Of a stretch of DNA of 64,000 nucleotides, positions 32,493-43,488 are shown piece after piece. Made by a program: the position numbers and the translations under genes. Every line of letters begins with the position of its first letter. The stretch's first letter is position 1. The notes beneath the pieces were generated by a model. It was not told the DNA's origin. It did no database searches and saw nothing but the letters and a program-made list of their open reading frames with translations. The DNA comes from Cladosporium sp. IMV 00045 (lineage: Eukaryota > Ascomycota > Dothideomycetes > Cladosporiales > Cladosporiaceae): contig MSJI02000690.1 in the NCBI GenBank assembly GCA_001931905.2, forward strand, positions 1 through 64,000, in the 5' to 3' direction.

Positions 32493-33436
32493 TCAGTTCC
32501 GAGGCTTCTTCGACCTCTTCGCCGCCTGTGGGCACTGTGCCTTCATATGGCCTTTCTTGCCGCAGTTGTGGCATGCCATGGACTCCATCGAAGACGAAGG
32601 TTTGCCCCCGGAGCCAGATATGCTGGTGACCTTGTTAAGATTCACTTCTTTCTTCCTCCGTGCCTCCGCTAACCGCCCGGCTTCCTTGGACTCTGCTTTT
32701 CTCTGAGCCTTGCGCTCTGCACGCGCTCTGTCGCCTGCCTCTTTTTGTGACTGCTTGAGGAGGGCCTTTGTGCCTGTGGGGTCGTCTTCTTCGTCTTCAT
32801 CGCTTTCTGACTCTGATTCTGATGAGCTCTCTCCTGAGGATCCCGAGTCTTGCTTTTTCTGTAATTCATTGTAAGCTCAAAATCCAGTAGGTGCTTTATT
32901 AGACAAAACTCACTGGTTGCTTCTTGCCGAAATTTCCAAAATTCATTCTCCCAGGCGCGCTCGCTGCTCCAGTATTTTCCTCCTCGGAATCGTCCTCGTC
33001 TCCTGCTCTTCCTGAATCCAAGTCACCGTAGCCAGCCGAGATAATGCGCAAAGGTGTTTGCTCCGTCGGCTTGGGCGCATTCTGAACGCTGAGGTACCAC
33101 TTCGTCTCTCCCTTCGCAGCAGCCTCGCACTCTGAAGCTTCCATGCGCTTCTTCTCTTCCGGGGTGTGGATCACCGGCGTGGAAGATCCTGGTGTGGAGC
33201 CCGGGCTTGCGTTGTAGGTTCCATTCGACATTCGTTGCCTCTTTGCGGAGGGCTGGTCGGGTGTTGCTGGTTGCGGCGACTCTGCTGCGCCGGAGCGCTG
33301 CATGAACTACACATGGATCATGTCAATACTGCATTTGCGATCTTCAAGGATTGGTAAGTGAATTATGAGGACAAACCTTCATATTCGCAAGACGCGAAGA
33401 CATGGTCTTCGCGCCTCCTTTGTTTGGTGTAGACAT
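32493..33436 (-). CDS. CCHC zinc-knuckle protein
   Basis: Exons 33436-33377, 33306-32914 and 32858-32493, introns of 70 and 55 nt, product 272 aa. The first exon gives MSTPNKGGAKTMSSRLANMK. The second holds AKRQRMSNGTYNASPG, TPEEKKRMEASECEAAAKGE and KWYLSVQNAP, and ends in GRMNFGNFGKKQP. The third begins with an acidic Ser/Glu/Asp run, then a long basic helix (RARAERKAQRKAESKEAGRL) and a single C-terminal zinc knuckle, CHNCGKKGHMKAQC. All three joins are in phase. One CCHC knuckle with charged coils suggests an RNA-associated nuclear protein; I do not recognise the orthologue group. Confidence 0.82.
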
Positions 33437-34087
33437 GGTGCCTGTGCGACGTTATTGTCGGTGTCGCAAATGAATTGGCTGAAGAGGTTGGCTTGTTCGT
33501 TATAGCTGGATGTTTTCGCGTTTATTTCTAGAGAAATTGAGAGCTGACATCAGAGCTGTGGCCAGGCGCGCCTTCCTTCAGAGACGCGGGAGCTGCCCGC
33601 TCGTTAGCGCGCCCCACATCAATTGCGTCCACAGGCTGACTTCCATTTCTTCCACTCTCTTTCCGTCTTTTGTATTGCCGTTGCAAGTGCTTTCAAGAAT
33701 CTCTATTACTCCGAGAGCGTGCAAGTGGTCACCCCATCGGGGCCATACTGCCGCATTTGGCCGTATGTCTATCAACCATTTGATCAGCATCGTTCAAACA
33801 AGATGCTAGGAGGTAGGAGCGTTAAACAGTACTCTCGATCGCGACCAACATAGTAGCAACATGACGTGCAATGCCAAGAATTCGACAAGAAATGCGAACG
33901 GATGAATGCGAAATGCACCTAAATCAATGTCTTTGACAAGTTTAGACCAGTAGGAACCAATTTCAAGTCTCCAGGGTAATTGTAAATTTGTTATGCATTA
34001 TGAACCCATTCGCCAACCGCGAATATAAGATATGCAGAAACGAGTCGCGCCACCCGACGAAATAACATTACAGTTCCTCACTGAAAA

Positions 34088-34342
34088 TCATATTCTCCAG
34101 GGACCGTTTGCCGGAAGACAGCCGCACAGTAACTGCAGAGATCCTTTATCCCCGCCAGGCCTGAGTAAGGCTACCAACGCACGATCAGCAAGACTGCTTC
34201 GCATGCATCCCAGGCAGTCTTCGTGTAGCAAGCTGGCCAGGGCGAAACTTGGAAATACAGGGTTGACATGATTGATCAAGATCAGCAGAGCGACGCACAA
34301 TTTGAGGGCAATGCTATCGTTGAGATTGGTTCTACTACTCAT
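34088..34342 (-). CDS. Candidate small secreted Cys-containing peptide
   Basis: An ATG-started frame of 84 aa. A hydrophobic stretch (IALKLCVALLILIN, residues 11-24) could be a signal peptide, although the preceding n-region is long and only weakly basic. The short remainder has two CxxC/CxC pairs (DCLGC, LCGC). No intron, no homologue I recognise, and the gap around it is poor in coding signal, so it may be chance. Confidence 0.25.
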   Translation of the reverse strand: MSSRTNLNDSIALKLCVALLILINHVNPVFPSFALASLLHEDCLGCMRSSLADRALVALLRPGGDKGSLQLLCGCLPANGPWRI

Positions 34343-35270
34343 AGCATCGGTTGAAACCCGGATTTGATAGTGGCTGGAAAATCTGTGGCTGTATTGGCGC
34401 AGTACAGGTTGCAGACGTGCAGGCTATCTTGTTGAGCTTCATTTCGGTCCGTGTATTTGGTCGTTGGAAGAGCACTCTTAGAAGATGTGTCTCGCTGAGC
34501 GAGGTTGATGGGAATGCATTTTTTGTTGTATCTTGACATATCTAGATAGAGTCATAAGCTGGCAAACGGCTTGTTGTCTGCTTGACAAGCTGAATGACTG
34601 GAACTATCTCTCGTCACTCCGATCCAGGAATCCCGGCATTGAGGCTTCTGGTACCGGAGTTGCACCAGGTATAGGAGACGGCGTGCTATTGTGCCCAAGC
34701 ACTGGAAAGAGGTATCGCACGTATGGACAGCCACGTGGTAGTGTAACGACATGAACAAGGATGTCGATGACTCGCATGAGCCTAGCAACCTACTGCAAAG
34801 GGCAAATGGTTTCTGGCGTGGGAATTGTGGAGATTTGATCGCGTTGATGTCGATATACCGATGATGAAGTCACATTTCAGATGTGTCTTCATATCATCTA
34901 CGTGTATTTTTCGGATGTCTCCATCGACTTCCTCATCAGCCGACGAGCTGTCAGGTCAATTGACTTTGTAGTCGGCTGATCGGCAGTTTTCGGAGTTGAG
35001 TCCAGCAAGCAGACGACATCATTTTGGCTGCAGACGCATGGGCCAGGTGGGAGGAAGCTGGGGATGGTGATGAAGATCAAGGTGCAGCTTCGAATCGCGG
35101 CGTGGCGTCAGGCTTTGGTGTGTCTTGCATCACCACTCACTACCCACTCACTCACTCATCACTCACACACTCTTGGTGGGCGGAGGAAAAACCCTGCACT
35201 CCTGAGAATCATCACCACTTCCAGCCTTTCTCTGCAGATAGCACGTGGGTAGCTCGACGAGCGTAGCGTA

Positions 35271-35354
35271 CAGCATAACACATACTACCTACCTTGCATA
35301 TACAATCAGCCCATTGGTATCTACCGACAGTGCAGCATAACACATACTACCTAC
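35271..35354. repeat. Imperfect direct repeat, period about 62 bp
   Basis: A 22-base unit beginning CAGCATAACACATACTACCT occurs at 35271-35292 and 35333-35354. The sequences after each copy are also alike (AGCCCATTGGTATCTACCGA versus AGCCATTCGTATCCATCGAC), so this is a diverged tandem duplication of about 62 bp. It lies about 370 bp upstream of the SDR start codon and could affect its promoter. Confidence 0.8.
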
Positions 35355-35725
35355 GTACAAGCAAGCCATTCGTATCCATCGACCATACGGCAACAGCAGC
35401 AGCACTACCCACTTGGCAGGCACTCGCTTAAACGCTTATCGACTCTCTCACTACCGACCCAGCCTCGCCAGCCTCTCACCATCATTCGCCGGCCGTCTTC
35501 AACGTGCTAGCGAGTACTGTATCATCCCCAGCTGCAGATCGTCCGAAGCCTCTCCACGCCCGGCGTCATCTCCAGATCCTTCCATCAACTTCGCCGCGCC
35601 CATTGCGGCGTCCTCGCTTCTCTCCTACTTCTAACCCTACCTGACTCGGCGCCGGACTGCGTCGCATAGTCAGTCCGACCGTCGATGCAGTGACTTCACT
35701 GTTCTTCAACAACGAGCCGTTGCAG

Positions 35726-36940
35726 ATGGTCTCGAGCGAATCCATCCGCGCTAGCAATGCGCAAGGCGACCGCATCAAGGACTTCGTCGCCGTCTTCGTC
35801 GGTGGCACCGGTGGTATTGGCGAGTCTACCGCGAAAGAAGTCTTCAAGCGCACCGTGAGACCTCGAATCTACATCCTTGGACGGTAAGTCTTTCGTCGTA
35901 GATACCAATTCCAAGTCACATCCATCTTGCCAGGTGAGTGGCAACAGGCGCGTTCAATACACTGACGACACTTCCACAGACGAGAACATGAAGCCAATCG
36001 CATCATCGGGGAATTGAAAAGAATCAATCCGGACGGCAAAGCCACTTTCATCCAGAAAGACATCTCTCTCATCCGCAATGTCGACCAAGTCTGCGCCGAC
36101 CTGCGCATCAGAGAGCCGCTGATCAACGCTCTCTTCCTCACCGCTGGCTACATGACATTACGAGGCCGAACGGAAACCGACGAAGGTCTCGACAAGAAAA
36201 TGGCCGTAAACTATTACGCTCGCATGCGCTTCGTCGTCCAGCTCATGCCCAATCTCACCGCCGCTTCCGACGCAGGTCAGCTCAGCCGAGTCAACAGCGT
36301 CCTCGCCGCCGGCTCTGAAGGCGAAGTTCGCGTCGACGACCTCGATCTCCGCCACAACTTCACACTCCACGCCGCTCTCGCCCACTGCACCGTCATGACC
36401 GACTTCATGATGGAAGAATTCTCCAAACGCTACCACGGCACCAGCTTCATGCACTCCTACCCCGGCACCGTCAAGACCGGCATCGCAAACCAACTCAACG
36501 GTCCCATCCGCCTCGCCGTCAAAGTCATGTACGCCGTGATGACACCCTGGATCCTGAACGTGCAAGACAGCGGCGAACGCCACTTCTTCCAACTCACCAG
36601 CATGTGTTACCCTTCCAGACGCTGGCAAGGCACGTCCTGCAGAGGCGAGAGCGACATGCCCGGTATCCCCGTGGAAGCCCGCCTGGACGTCATGGAAGGA
36701 AGCGACAACGTCAAGGGCTCAGGCGCTTACTTGCTCGACTGGGATTCGAAGCCTGCGGGCGACGAGCGGGTGCTTGGACAGTACAGGGAGATCGATCTAG
36801 GGCCGAAGATCTGGGAGCACACGATGCGCATGTTTGCGCAGGCCGAGGAGAAGGGGCAGGCGATGGGATCCAAGCGCGCGGCATTGGAGGACGCCGAGGG
36901 CTCAAATCGACCTAATCCTGTCGGGTGGCGACCTGGATGA
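35726..36940 (+). CDS. Short-chain dehydrogenase-like protein
   Basis: Exons 35726-35883 and 35980-36940, intron 96 nt, product 372 aa. The dinucleotide-binding motif is at the N-terminus (VAVFVGGTGGIGESTAKEVF) with the following RIYILGRR that usually selects NADP. LINALFLTAGYM corresponds to the NNAG strand of SDRs. The usual catalytic YxxxK is not visible at the expected place; instead FSKRYHGTSFMHSYPGTVKTGI follows an acidic/hydrophobic helix, a pattern of a divergent fungal SDR group often found near secondary-metabolite genes. The C-terminus from about residue 260 is longer than in classical SDRs. ATG 35726 is the only in-frame ATG before the Rossmann motif. Substrate unknown. Confidence 0.85.
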
Positions 36941-37664
36941 AGTCTCTTCTGCCACGATATGCGCGGGCGAGCGAAGAGTCCACACGTCGTGCTCTGGCGC
37001 CGCGGCTTGTTCAATTAGCCGCGCGAAACAGAACCTCTTACCGCAAGTGCAAGCCCATCTGCACCTTCAGGAGGAGCAGGAAGCACCACTCTTGGGCACA
37101 CACTACTGGGCGGCCAACCACACAAAAAATCACAAACTAACTGTACAGTCTGCGCTTCATCATTTGAGCATTACCACCGCCGGGTTCTTCGCTTATGCAC
37201 TCGGAAAAAATCAAAGTCATGTTTGAGTTCTAAGAAGCCAGGCCGCAGGAGAGGAGACTGCTCCGGAGAGGGAAAGATAGCGATAGCGAAGGCGTCTCCG
37301 CGTGGGACATGTTTCCCAAGTTCTATGTTCAACTATGTTTTTTTTCTCATGCTACTTCCACTTGGTTCCATTTCCCTTCCTTTGCAAGTCCAATGTATTC
37401 GTCGCTTTGTGGTCTCGCTGCCAAATACGCAGGCTGCATCTACTGATAAGGACATTTGGAACGCGGTGTGAAGTTTTCTCGGGATCCTCTCGGATTACTC
37501 TGGCAATCAAGGGCATATACTTCATCCACGCTGAAGCTATGTGAAGGTAAATTGGTCATTGGTCTCGCGCTCAAATACCGTGGATATGCCGATAGTTTAC
37601 TTCGAGAAAAGAAGCACACCTTGCTCTTTACTCACCTCCTTCTCAACAATCCCAACATCATCCA
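36941..37664. other. Intergenic gap between convergent genes
   Basis: Should hold both terminators. No gene seen. A possible extra 3' exon of the AMP-binding gene (acceptor-like CACATAG near 37540) was considered but is weak. Confidence 0.35.
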
Positions 37665-39427
37665 TCAAGAAACATACCCCAAACATCCATCCTCACCAAT
37701 CCTCACCGTCCTCCCACTCTTCCACTCCCCACTCCCCGCAACAGCCGGGCCCGAAACGACCAATTCACCGACCGGCTCGCTCTTCCCAACCTCCGCATCA
37801 GAGCTACCCACAAGCTTGACTTCCACGCTACTAAGCGGCGCGCCAAAGCGGCTGTGCCTCTCTCCGCCACCCTTACTCTCTTCCTTGCGATAGTCGAAGA
37901 CGTGAGTCTGGCTGATGGCGCCTGCGACCGAAGGCGCTGTGAGAGCGTAGACGACGCGGGCGCGCGTGAAGATTCGCAGGTCGGAGAGCATGGCTGAGCT
38001 GAGGGGCGGGGAGCCAGAGCCGAAGCGGTCGGAGGTGAGGATCAGGCGGAGCTTGCCGGGGGAAGTGCTGGTGGAGGTGGAGGATGGGAGGAAGAAGGAG
38101 GGCGTGGGCATGCGGCCGCTCGAGAGGGTTTGGGATTGCGTGTACAGGCCGAGTTTGTGCAGGGGAGAGGTGATTTTCGCGGTGGTTTCGGCGTGCAGCG
38201 AGGACATTGTTTCCGACGAGGCGATTATGATGGTCGGGGAGATGGAGCGGGTGGCGGCTGCGAGAGGTGCTTTGGGACCGGCGACGCTGCTGATTGCGAG
38301 GGAGGCGTGGGTGAAGAGTGCGGCGAGCGTCCAGCAGAGGACGTACGAGCGGTTGAAGCTGTCGGCTGGGAGGACTAGGTCGGCGGCGTTGATTCGCTGG
38401 CGGAGAGGGAGAGAGGTGATCAGGGCTGCCACGGCAGAGACGATGTTTGACTGTGTGAAGGTGGTGACCATAGGTTTGGCGGAGAGATCTGCTGGCTGCC
38501 AGACGGTGATCACGTTGCTGGCCTTCTCAATAGTCTCGTTCGTTGGCAAAGCGGAGGTGGCGGACTTGGAAGCGTCCTCCAGAATATCGTTCCAGACACT
38601 AATGCTGAGGCGGCTTTGAGCAGAGTCCGGCACTCCGGTCCAGTCCATGTGGCGGTTGGGTTTGTGGACGACAGAGGTGAGGACACGCAAGTTTTTGCAC
38701 TCGCGAGCGACATTGTCTACGGGTAGAGTACCAGCCTCGCAGACCAAGGTGTCAGCTCCGACGAGGTTAAGAAGCTCGTAGACCTTTTCATTGGGCAGAT
38801 CGTGCGGGAGGAGGATGGGTGTCAGACCGTAGAAGGCGCAAGCTAGGAAGTGTTAATAGAGTTGCCGAGCTGTCTGATTTCGGATCACTCACCAAAGACA
38901 GACACAAGATATTCGATGTTGTTCGGCAGATAGATGGCCACCTTGCCGTCTCCAGTGTCCTTCCAGAATTTACCAATGACATTGATCTGCTTGCTCAGCT
39001 CCTTGAGATCGTGCTCCTCAACCTCTTTCTTTCCAAAAACGCTCATGATGGAGCCTTGGGGAATTTCCTTTCCATCCGAGCCAGCCTGGCCGCCATTCAA
39101 CACTTCTCTCCATACGTCCCTCAAGTCGCCGTCTTTTCCGGTCTTCCATCGTGGCTCGTCGGGCTGCTTGACGTTCAGGCCAGTCTTGAGCGGGTAGCCA
39201 TGAGGAATCTCAGGGCTGCGGTATACGGAAGACTCATTCTTGTTTCGGACGGGAGCGGCTGAGGCTTGTCGAGCGAGAAGAAGAGGATGGGTGTCTGGTT
39301 CGGTAGGGAAGATGATAGGGTAAGCGAGGAAAGTGAAGATGGAGACGACGATGAGGGTGGTGTAGAGGTTCCAGTCGGAGAGGGTCGCAGCGATCTTCTG
39401 ATCGAGCGTTTCCAGAAGGACGGGCAT
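37665..39427 (-). CDS. AMP-binding (acyl-CoA-synthetase-like) membrane protein, divergent
   Basis: Exons 39427-38893 and 38842-37665, intron 38843-38892 (50 nt), product 570 aa. One hydrophobic span near the N-terminus (LYTTLIVVSIFTFLAYPIIF, about residues 19-38) anchors it. The body matches the ANL fold: KVAIYLPNNIEYLVSVFG, then across the splice ACAFYGLTPILLPHDL, and near the C-terminus SRFGAPLSSVEVKLVG, PVGELVVSGPAVAG and GEDGCLGYV. The canonical ATP-binding P-loop (TSGTTGxPKG) and the fatty-acyl signature lysine are not visible at their expected places, and the C-terminal lid is missing or very short. It may be a non-catalytic relative; fungal homologues of this type exist beside lipid genes, but the function is not established. 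Confidence 0.8.
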
Positions 39428-39908
39428 TGTCCAGAAAGCTTTTTGCTGTCCGAGGGGATGTTTATACCGAAACAGCACGTGAGCTCGTGAATGAGCAAAG
39501 CTGTGGTGAGAGAGCTCCAGCTTGATTGACACAACTTAGCGACGTCAGTGGGGTCCGACGGGAGCGGACGGAAAGCGGATGTGGGGGCGGGACATGGCCC
39601 ATCCCGGGAGCTTAGATCGAAGCTCTGTCAAGTCTGCAGGGCGAATGGGTAGCGCGATGCGATTGGCTTGCTGGCGGCATAGCAACAACTTCAGTAGCGA
39701 AGTTCAAGTCCTGTACACAGAGCGATCACTCCAATCCCTCTCTCACCGACATTCAGTAGTGCTTCACTGCAATGTGCTGAGCGATTGTCGTCGAGACTGT
39801 TTCATACTAACCATACTAACAACACAGCAAGCGACTCGAAACATCCAACCGACCACGACCCGACACTGCAAACACCAATCACCTCTCATCACTCACAAAC
39901 CCAGCAGC
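39428..39908. promoter_or_regulatory. Divergent promoter of AMP-binding gene and POM34
   Basis: A 481-bp gap between start codons. The POM34-side leader (39840-39905) is rich in CA/AC and CT. No specific site recognised. Confidence 0.35.
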
Positions 39909-40934
39909 ATGTCTTCTACCTCGCTGGTGCAATCGACCTCGAACAACTCCCTGTCCATCTCGACGGCCTCTCAAAATCAAACCCAGTCGCCGGCGATCAA
40001 GGCCAAGAATGCCGTAGTGCACCCACTCGCCTCATTGACACCACAAAAGGGTCCGGCAACACCCTCCGCTGCCAACAATGCTTCACCTGCAGTCTCCACG
40101 CCGGGCAGATGGCAGCATCCTCGTATGGACGAGATTGTCCGCCGCCAGAATGCCAGCTGCTTCAACCCTGCCGACGCGCGCATCGTCGTCTTGAACATTG
40201 CCATCATCATCCTCTCCTTCTTCGCCAAACCATACATTTCATCGTATGTCTCCGTTGATTGACAATCATATGTACCCCAAAGCTAACCACTGTTCAGTAT
40301 CCCCATTCAGGCGATCCGCAACACCCCTTACCTCAACTACACCTTCTACACAGTCTGGCTCGGCCTCCTGGCCAACATCCTCATCACAAGCTATCCACTC
40401 CTCTGCCGCCCAGACGCATGCGAAGACATTCCTCTCACCGACCAACAACGCCACGCCTTTGGTCTGCCCCCGATGAGCCGTCCGGCAACCCCTCAAGAGC
40501 AAGCACAATATGTCACACCTCCACGCTACTCTCGTAGTGCTACTCCTCGCTCTTCTGTCGGCTCCGCGGGCAGCTTCGCCGATTCCATGCGCGTCCAAGC
40601 GCGCGCTTCACCTCTCTCTGGCCGCGGTAGCCCGCTCGATGGCAGTGTTGTGTCCCCGTTCGGTAGTGCACGCCGAGGATCTGGCTCTGGCAGTCCATTC
40701 TCCGCATCCCCTCTGAAGGACAAGGTTCTGAGCAACTCTGAGCTGGGCAGACGAGGAAGCTTGGGATCCTCTCGCGGTAGCCCGCTGGGCGGTGACTTCG
40801 ATGGGTTTGGTAGCCCTAGTGCAAAGAGTGGTAGAGCAAGCGTGGGACTCAACAGCAAGTGGCTGTACCAAAAAGGAAGAGCGAGCCCGGGAATGACAGG
40901 CAGCGGATGGGGCACCGGCAGCGTTTTCAACTGA
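39909..40934 (+). CDS. POM34: Nuclear pore membrane protein Pom34
   Basis: Exons 39909-40243 and 40298-40934, intron of 54 nt, product 323 aa. After a Ser/Thr-rich tail comes the family core: TPGRWQHPRMDEIVRRQNAS, two membrane spans (IVVLNIAIIILSFFAKPYI, and across the splice YTFYTVWLGLLANILITSYP), then CEDIPLTDQQRHAFGLPP and YVTPPRYSRSATPRSS. The C-terminus is Gly/Ser/Arg-rich and ends in SGWGTGSVFN. Pom34 is an integral pore-membrane nucleoporin that, with Ndc1 and Pom152, anchors the nuclear pore in the envelope. Both termini would face the pore side. The call rests on the two-span core and the APTP-type phosphosite-rich tail. Confidence 0.9.
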
Positions 40935-41141
40935 GGTGCGGCAGAGATAACCGGTCACGATACCCTCATAAATTTTCCCGTTTGCATGGCGCCATGGCAT
41001 TCGCTTAACATCATAGAAGAAGAAATGCCCTTCAAATTTTTCCCATTGGCACAAATCAAGGAGACTCATCGTACGGACGCCATCAAAATGACCATCAATC
41101 GTAGCAGATTGCAATCGATCACTCTGAACAAAAACATATCA

Positions 41142-43488
41142 TCACTCCGACACAGCTTCCGAATGACCACCCTCCGCATCAAACAGCTCAAAGCTTCCCT
41201 CTGCGGACTCTCCATAACGCTTGACAACCCTGTTCTCCGGATCCATCCAGTCATAACTCGTCCTCTTCTCCCCTTCCACACCAAGAACCAACACCGCTCC
41301 TTCACGAACATACATCGGCAACGTCGTAAAGTCATGCTTCTGCTTCACCCACCTCGGTCCCTGGATCACCTCATCATCCCAGAAACTCGTCCAAGCCCCC
41401 TCGGGCAGGTAAAACTCCACATCCCCTTCCTCATCAAACACCGGCGCCACCAAAATGTCCTTCCCAAGCATGAACTGCGTATCACAACTCCACGCCGTGC
41501 GATCTTCGGGAAACTCCAACGCCATGGCGCGCACGCTCGTCGGCCACCCGTTCTTCACAGCCCGCATCGCCTCGCTGTACAGATACGGCATGAGACGGCA
41601 CTTCAGCTGGGTGAACTTCCGCAACACCGCACTGCAGCCTTGCTCCGACGCGTCGTCGTCGTCGATCAGCCACGGCACGCGGTACGAGTTGCTCCCGTGC
41701 AGGCGCGAGTGCGAGCACAGAAGGCCGAACTGCACCCAGCGCTTGTAGATCGTCGCGTCCGGGTAGCCTTCGAACCCGCCGATGTCCACGCTCCAGAATG
41801 AGAATCCGCACATGCCTAGAGAGAGACCGCCACGCAGAGACTCCGCCATTGCTTCGAAGGTGCTCTCGCAGTCGCCGCCCCAGTGGACGGGGAAGCGTTG
41901 GCTTCCTGCGGCTGCGGAGCGGGCGAACAGCACGGCTTGGTCGGCGCCGTAGCGGGTCTGCAGGGCTTCGTAGACGAGCTTGTTGAAGAGGATGGTGTAG
42001 TAGTTGTGCATTTTGGCAGGGTCGACGGAGGTGTCGTGCCATTGCACGTCTTTGGAGGGGATGCGCTCGCCGAAATCGGTTTTGATCGCATCCACGCCCG
42101 TGTCGAAGAGTTTGTTCAACTTTTCGACGAACCACTTGCACGCTTCTGGGTTCGTGAAGTCGACGATTCCCATCCCCGCTTGCCACAGGTCCCATTGCCA
42201 GACAGACCCGTCTTTGCGCTTCAGCAGATATCCTGCGTCGGCGGCTTCTTTGAAGACCGGAGAGGCTTGGCCTAGGTAGGAATTGATCCAGACGCACACT
42301 TTGCCGATGGTGCCGCTCTCTTTCAGGCGCGTGATCTGCCCTTGGGGGTCTGGGAAGCGCGAGGAATCGAATTCGAAGTCGCACCATTGGAAGCCGCGCA
42401 TCCAGAAGCAGTCGTAGTGGAAGACTTGCAGTGGGATGTCCCGCTCTTGCATGCCGATGAGGAAGCTGTTGACGGTTTCCTCGTCGTATTCCGTCGTGAA
42501 GGACGTGCTGAGCCACAAGCCAAAACTCCATGCGGGAACCTTGTTAGCACGACCTGTGAGCAGCGTGTAGCGAGTGAGAATATTTTTCAGCGTCGGACCG
42601 TAAATGATGAACCACTTGAGTCTCTGGCCTTCGACACTCGTCTGCACCCTACAGCTGCGCTCGCTTCCAACTTCGAGCTCGACTCTCTCGGCGGTGTCGA
42701 TGAAAATGCCATACCCTTTGTTACTCAACCAGAACGAAACGTTCTTATAAGCCTGCTCGCTCGACGTCCCACCATCCGCATTCCAAAGATCAACTTGTTG
42801 GCCGACTTTGTTCAGCGCGCCGAACCTCTCTCCCAAGCCGAAGACTTGCTCGCCCACGCCCAGCGTCGTCTGCGTGAGCATGTAATGCTTCAAATTGCGC
42901 ATGTCGGCTAATTGCATCGGTGAGCTGGGCGCGGGCGAGTAGGCGAATCCCACGCTGCGGTTGAGGAGCGATGTGAGTTTCTGATTGCCATCGGTGCTGT
43001 GGAAGCGGATGTCGAACAGGCGGGAGGCAGAGGTTACGGTGGCGCTGATAGAGCCGGCTGTGAGAGTTGTGCCTGTCTCTGTTTCATTGATGGAGGCGTC
43101 GAAGTCCGGTTGGCCACCATCGGGGAAGAGCTCGAAATGCGGTCCTTTGTTGAGTGCGCCGTGCCAGTGCGTGCTTTCGACTGATAGGATGCCGTCGCAG
43201 ACTGCTTCGAGGTCCTGGGCTGGTATTAGTAGTTTGCCATGCTCAATTGCTGGAGGACTTCTTACGATTGTTATGGTTGGCTTGTTGAGCGTGTCGCCTC
43301 TGGACTTGATATGTGATGTTGCGCAGAGGAGGCTGAGTTTTTTTCCGTCATCTGAGGGCTTGATTGAACAGATGTCTTCAGCGTATTCCAGTCTCTTCCC
43401 CTCGGCTGCCATCCACATTCCTGGAAGTTGTGTCAGTAATAGTAATGTGAATATCGGTTGGGCTGGACTCGCCATCTCTGAACTTCAT
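41142..43488 (-). CDS. GH31 alpha-xylosidase (YicI-like)
   Basis: Exons 43488-43473, 43420-43266 and 43214-41142; product 747 aa. The catalytic nucleophile Asp lies in GVDAIKTDFGERIPSKDVQW and the acid/base Asp in FPVHWGGDCESTFEAMAESL. VFGLGERFGALNKVGQQVDL and FSFWSVDIGGFEG are also typical of alpha-xylosidases of the YicI group (772 aa in E. coli). It should release alpha-xylose from xyloglucan oligosaccharides or isoprimeverose. No secretion signal: the natural start is MKFRDGMWMAAEGKRLEYAE, made by a first exon of 16 nt and an intron with a GC donor (GCGAGT, 43421-43472). The second intron (43215-43265) is 51 nt with no stop, so retention would add 17 residues. A cytosolic enzyme is likely. 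Confidence 0.92.

Larger units (their letters stand above)
33437..35725. other. 2.3-kb gene-poor gap
   Basis: Apart from a doubtful small secreted ORF (34088-34342) and a direct repeat (35271-35354), I see nothing I can support. TCAC/CTCA-rich low-complexity sequence lies at about 35134-35174. The many short frames lack motifs. Confidence 0.4.

Noticed and set aside
41482..42531. Minus-strand frame of 349 codons, Arg-rich
   Set aside because: An out-of-frame shadow of the GH31 gene caused by its GC-rich third positions.
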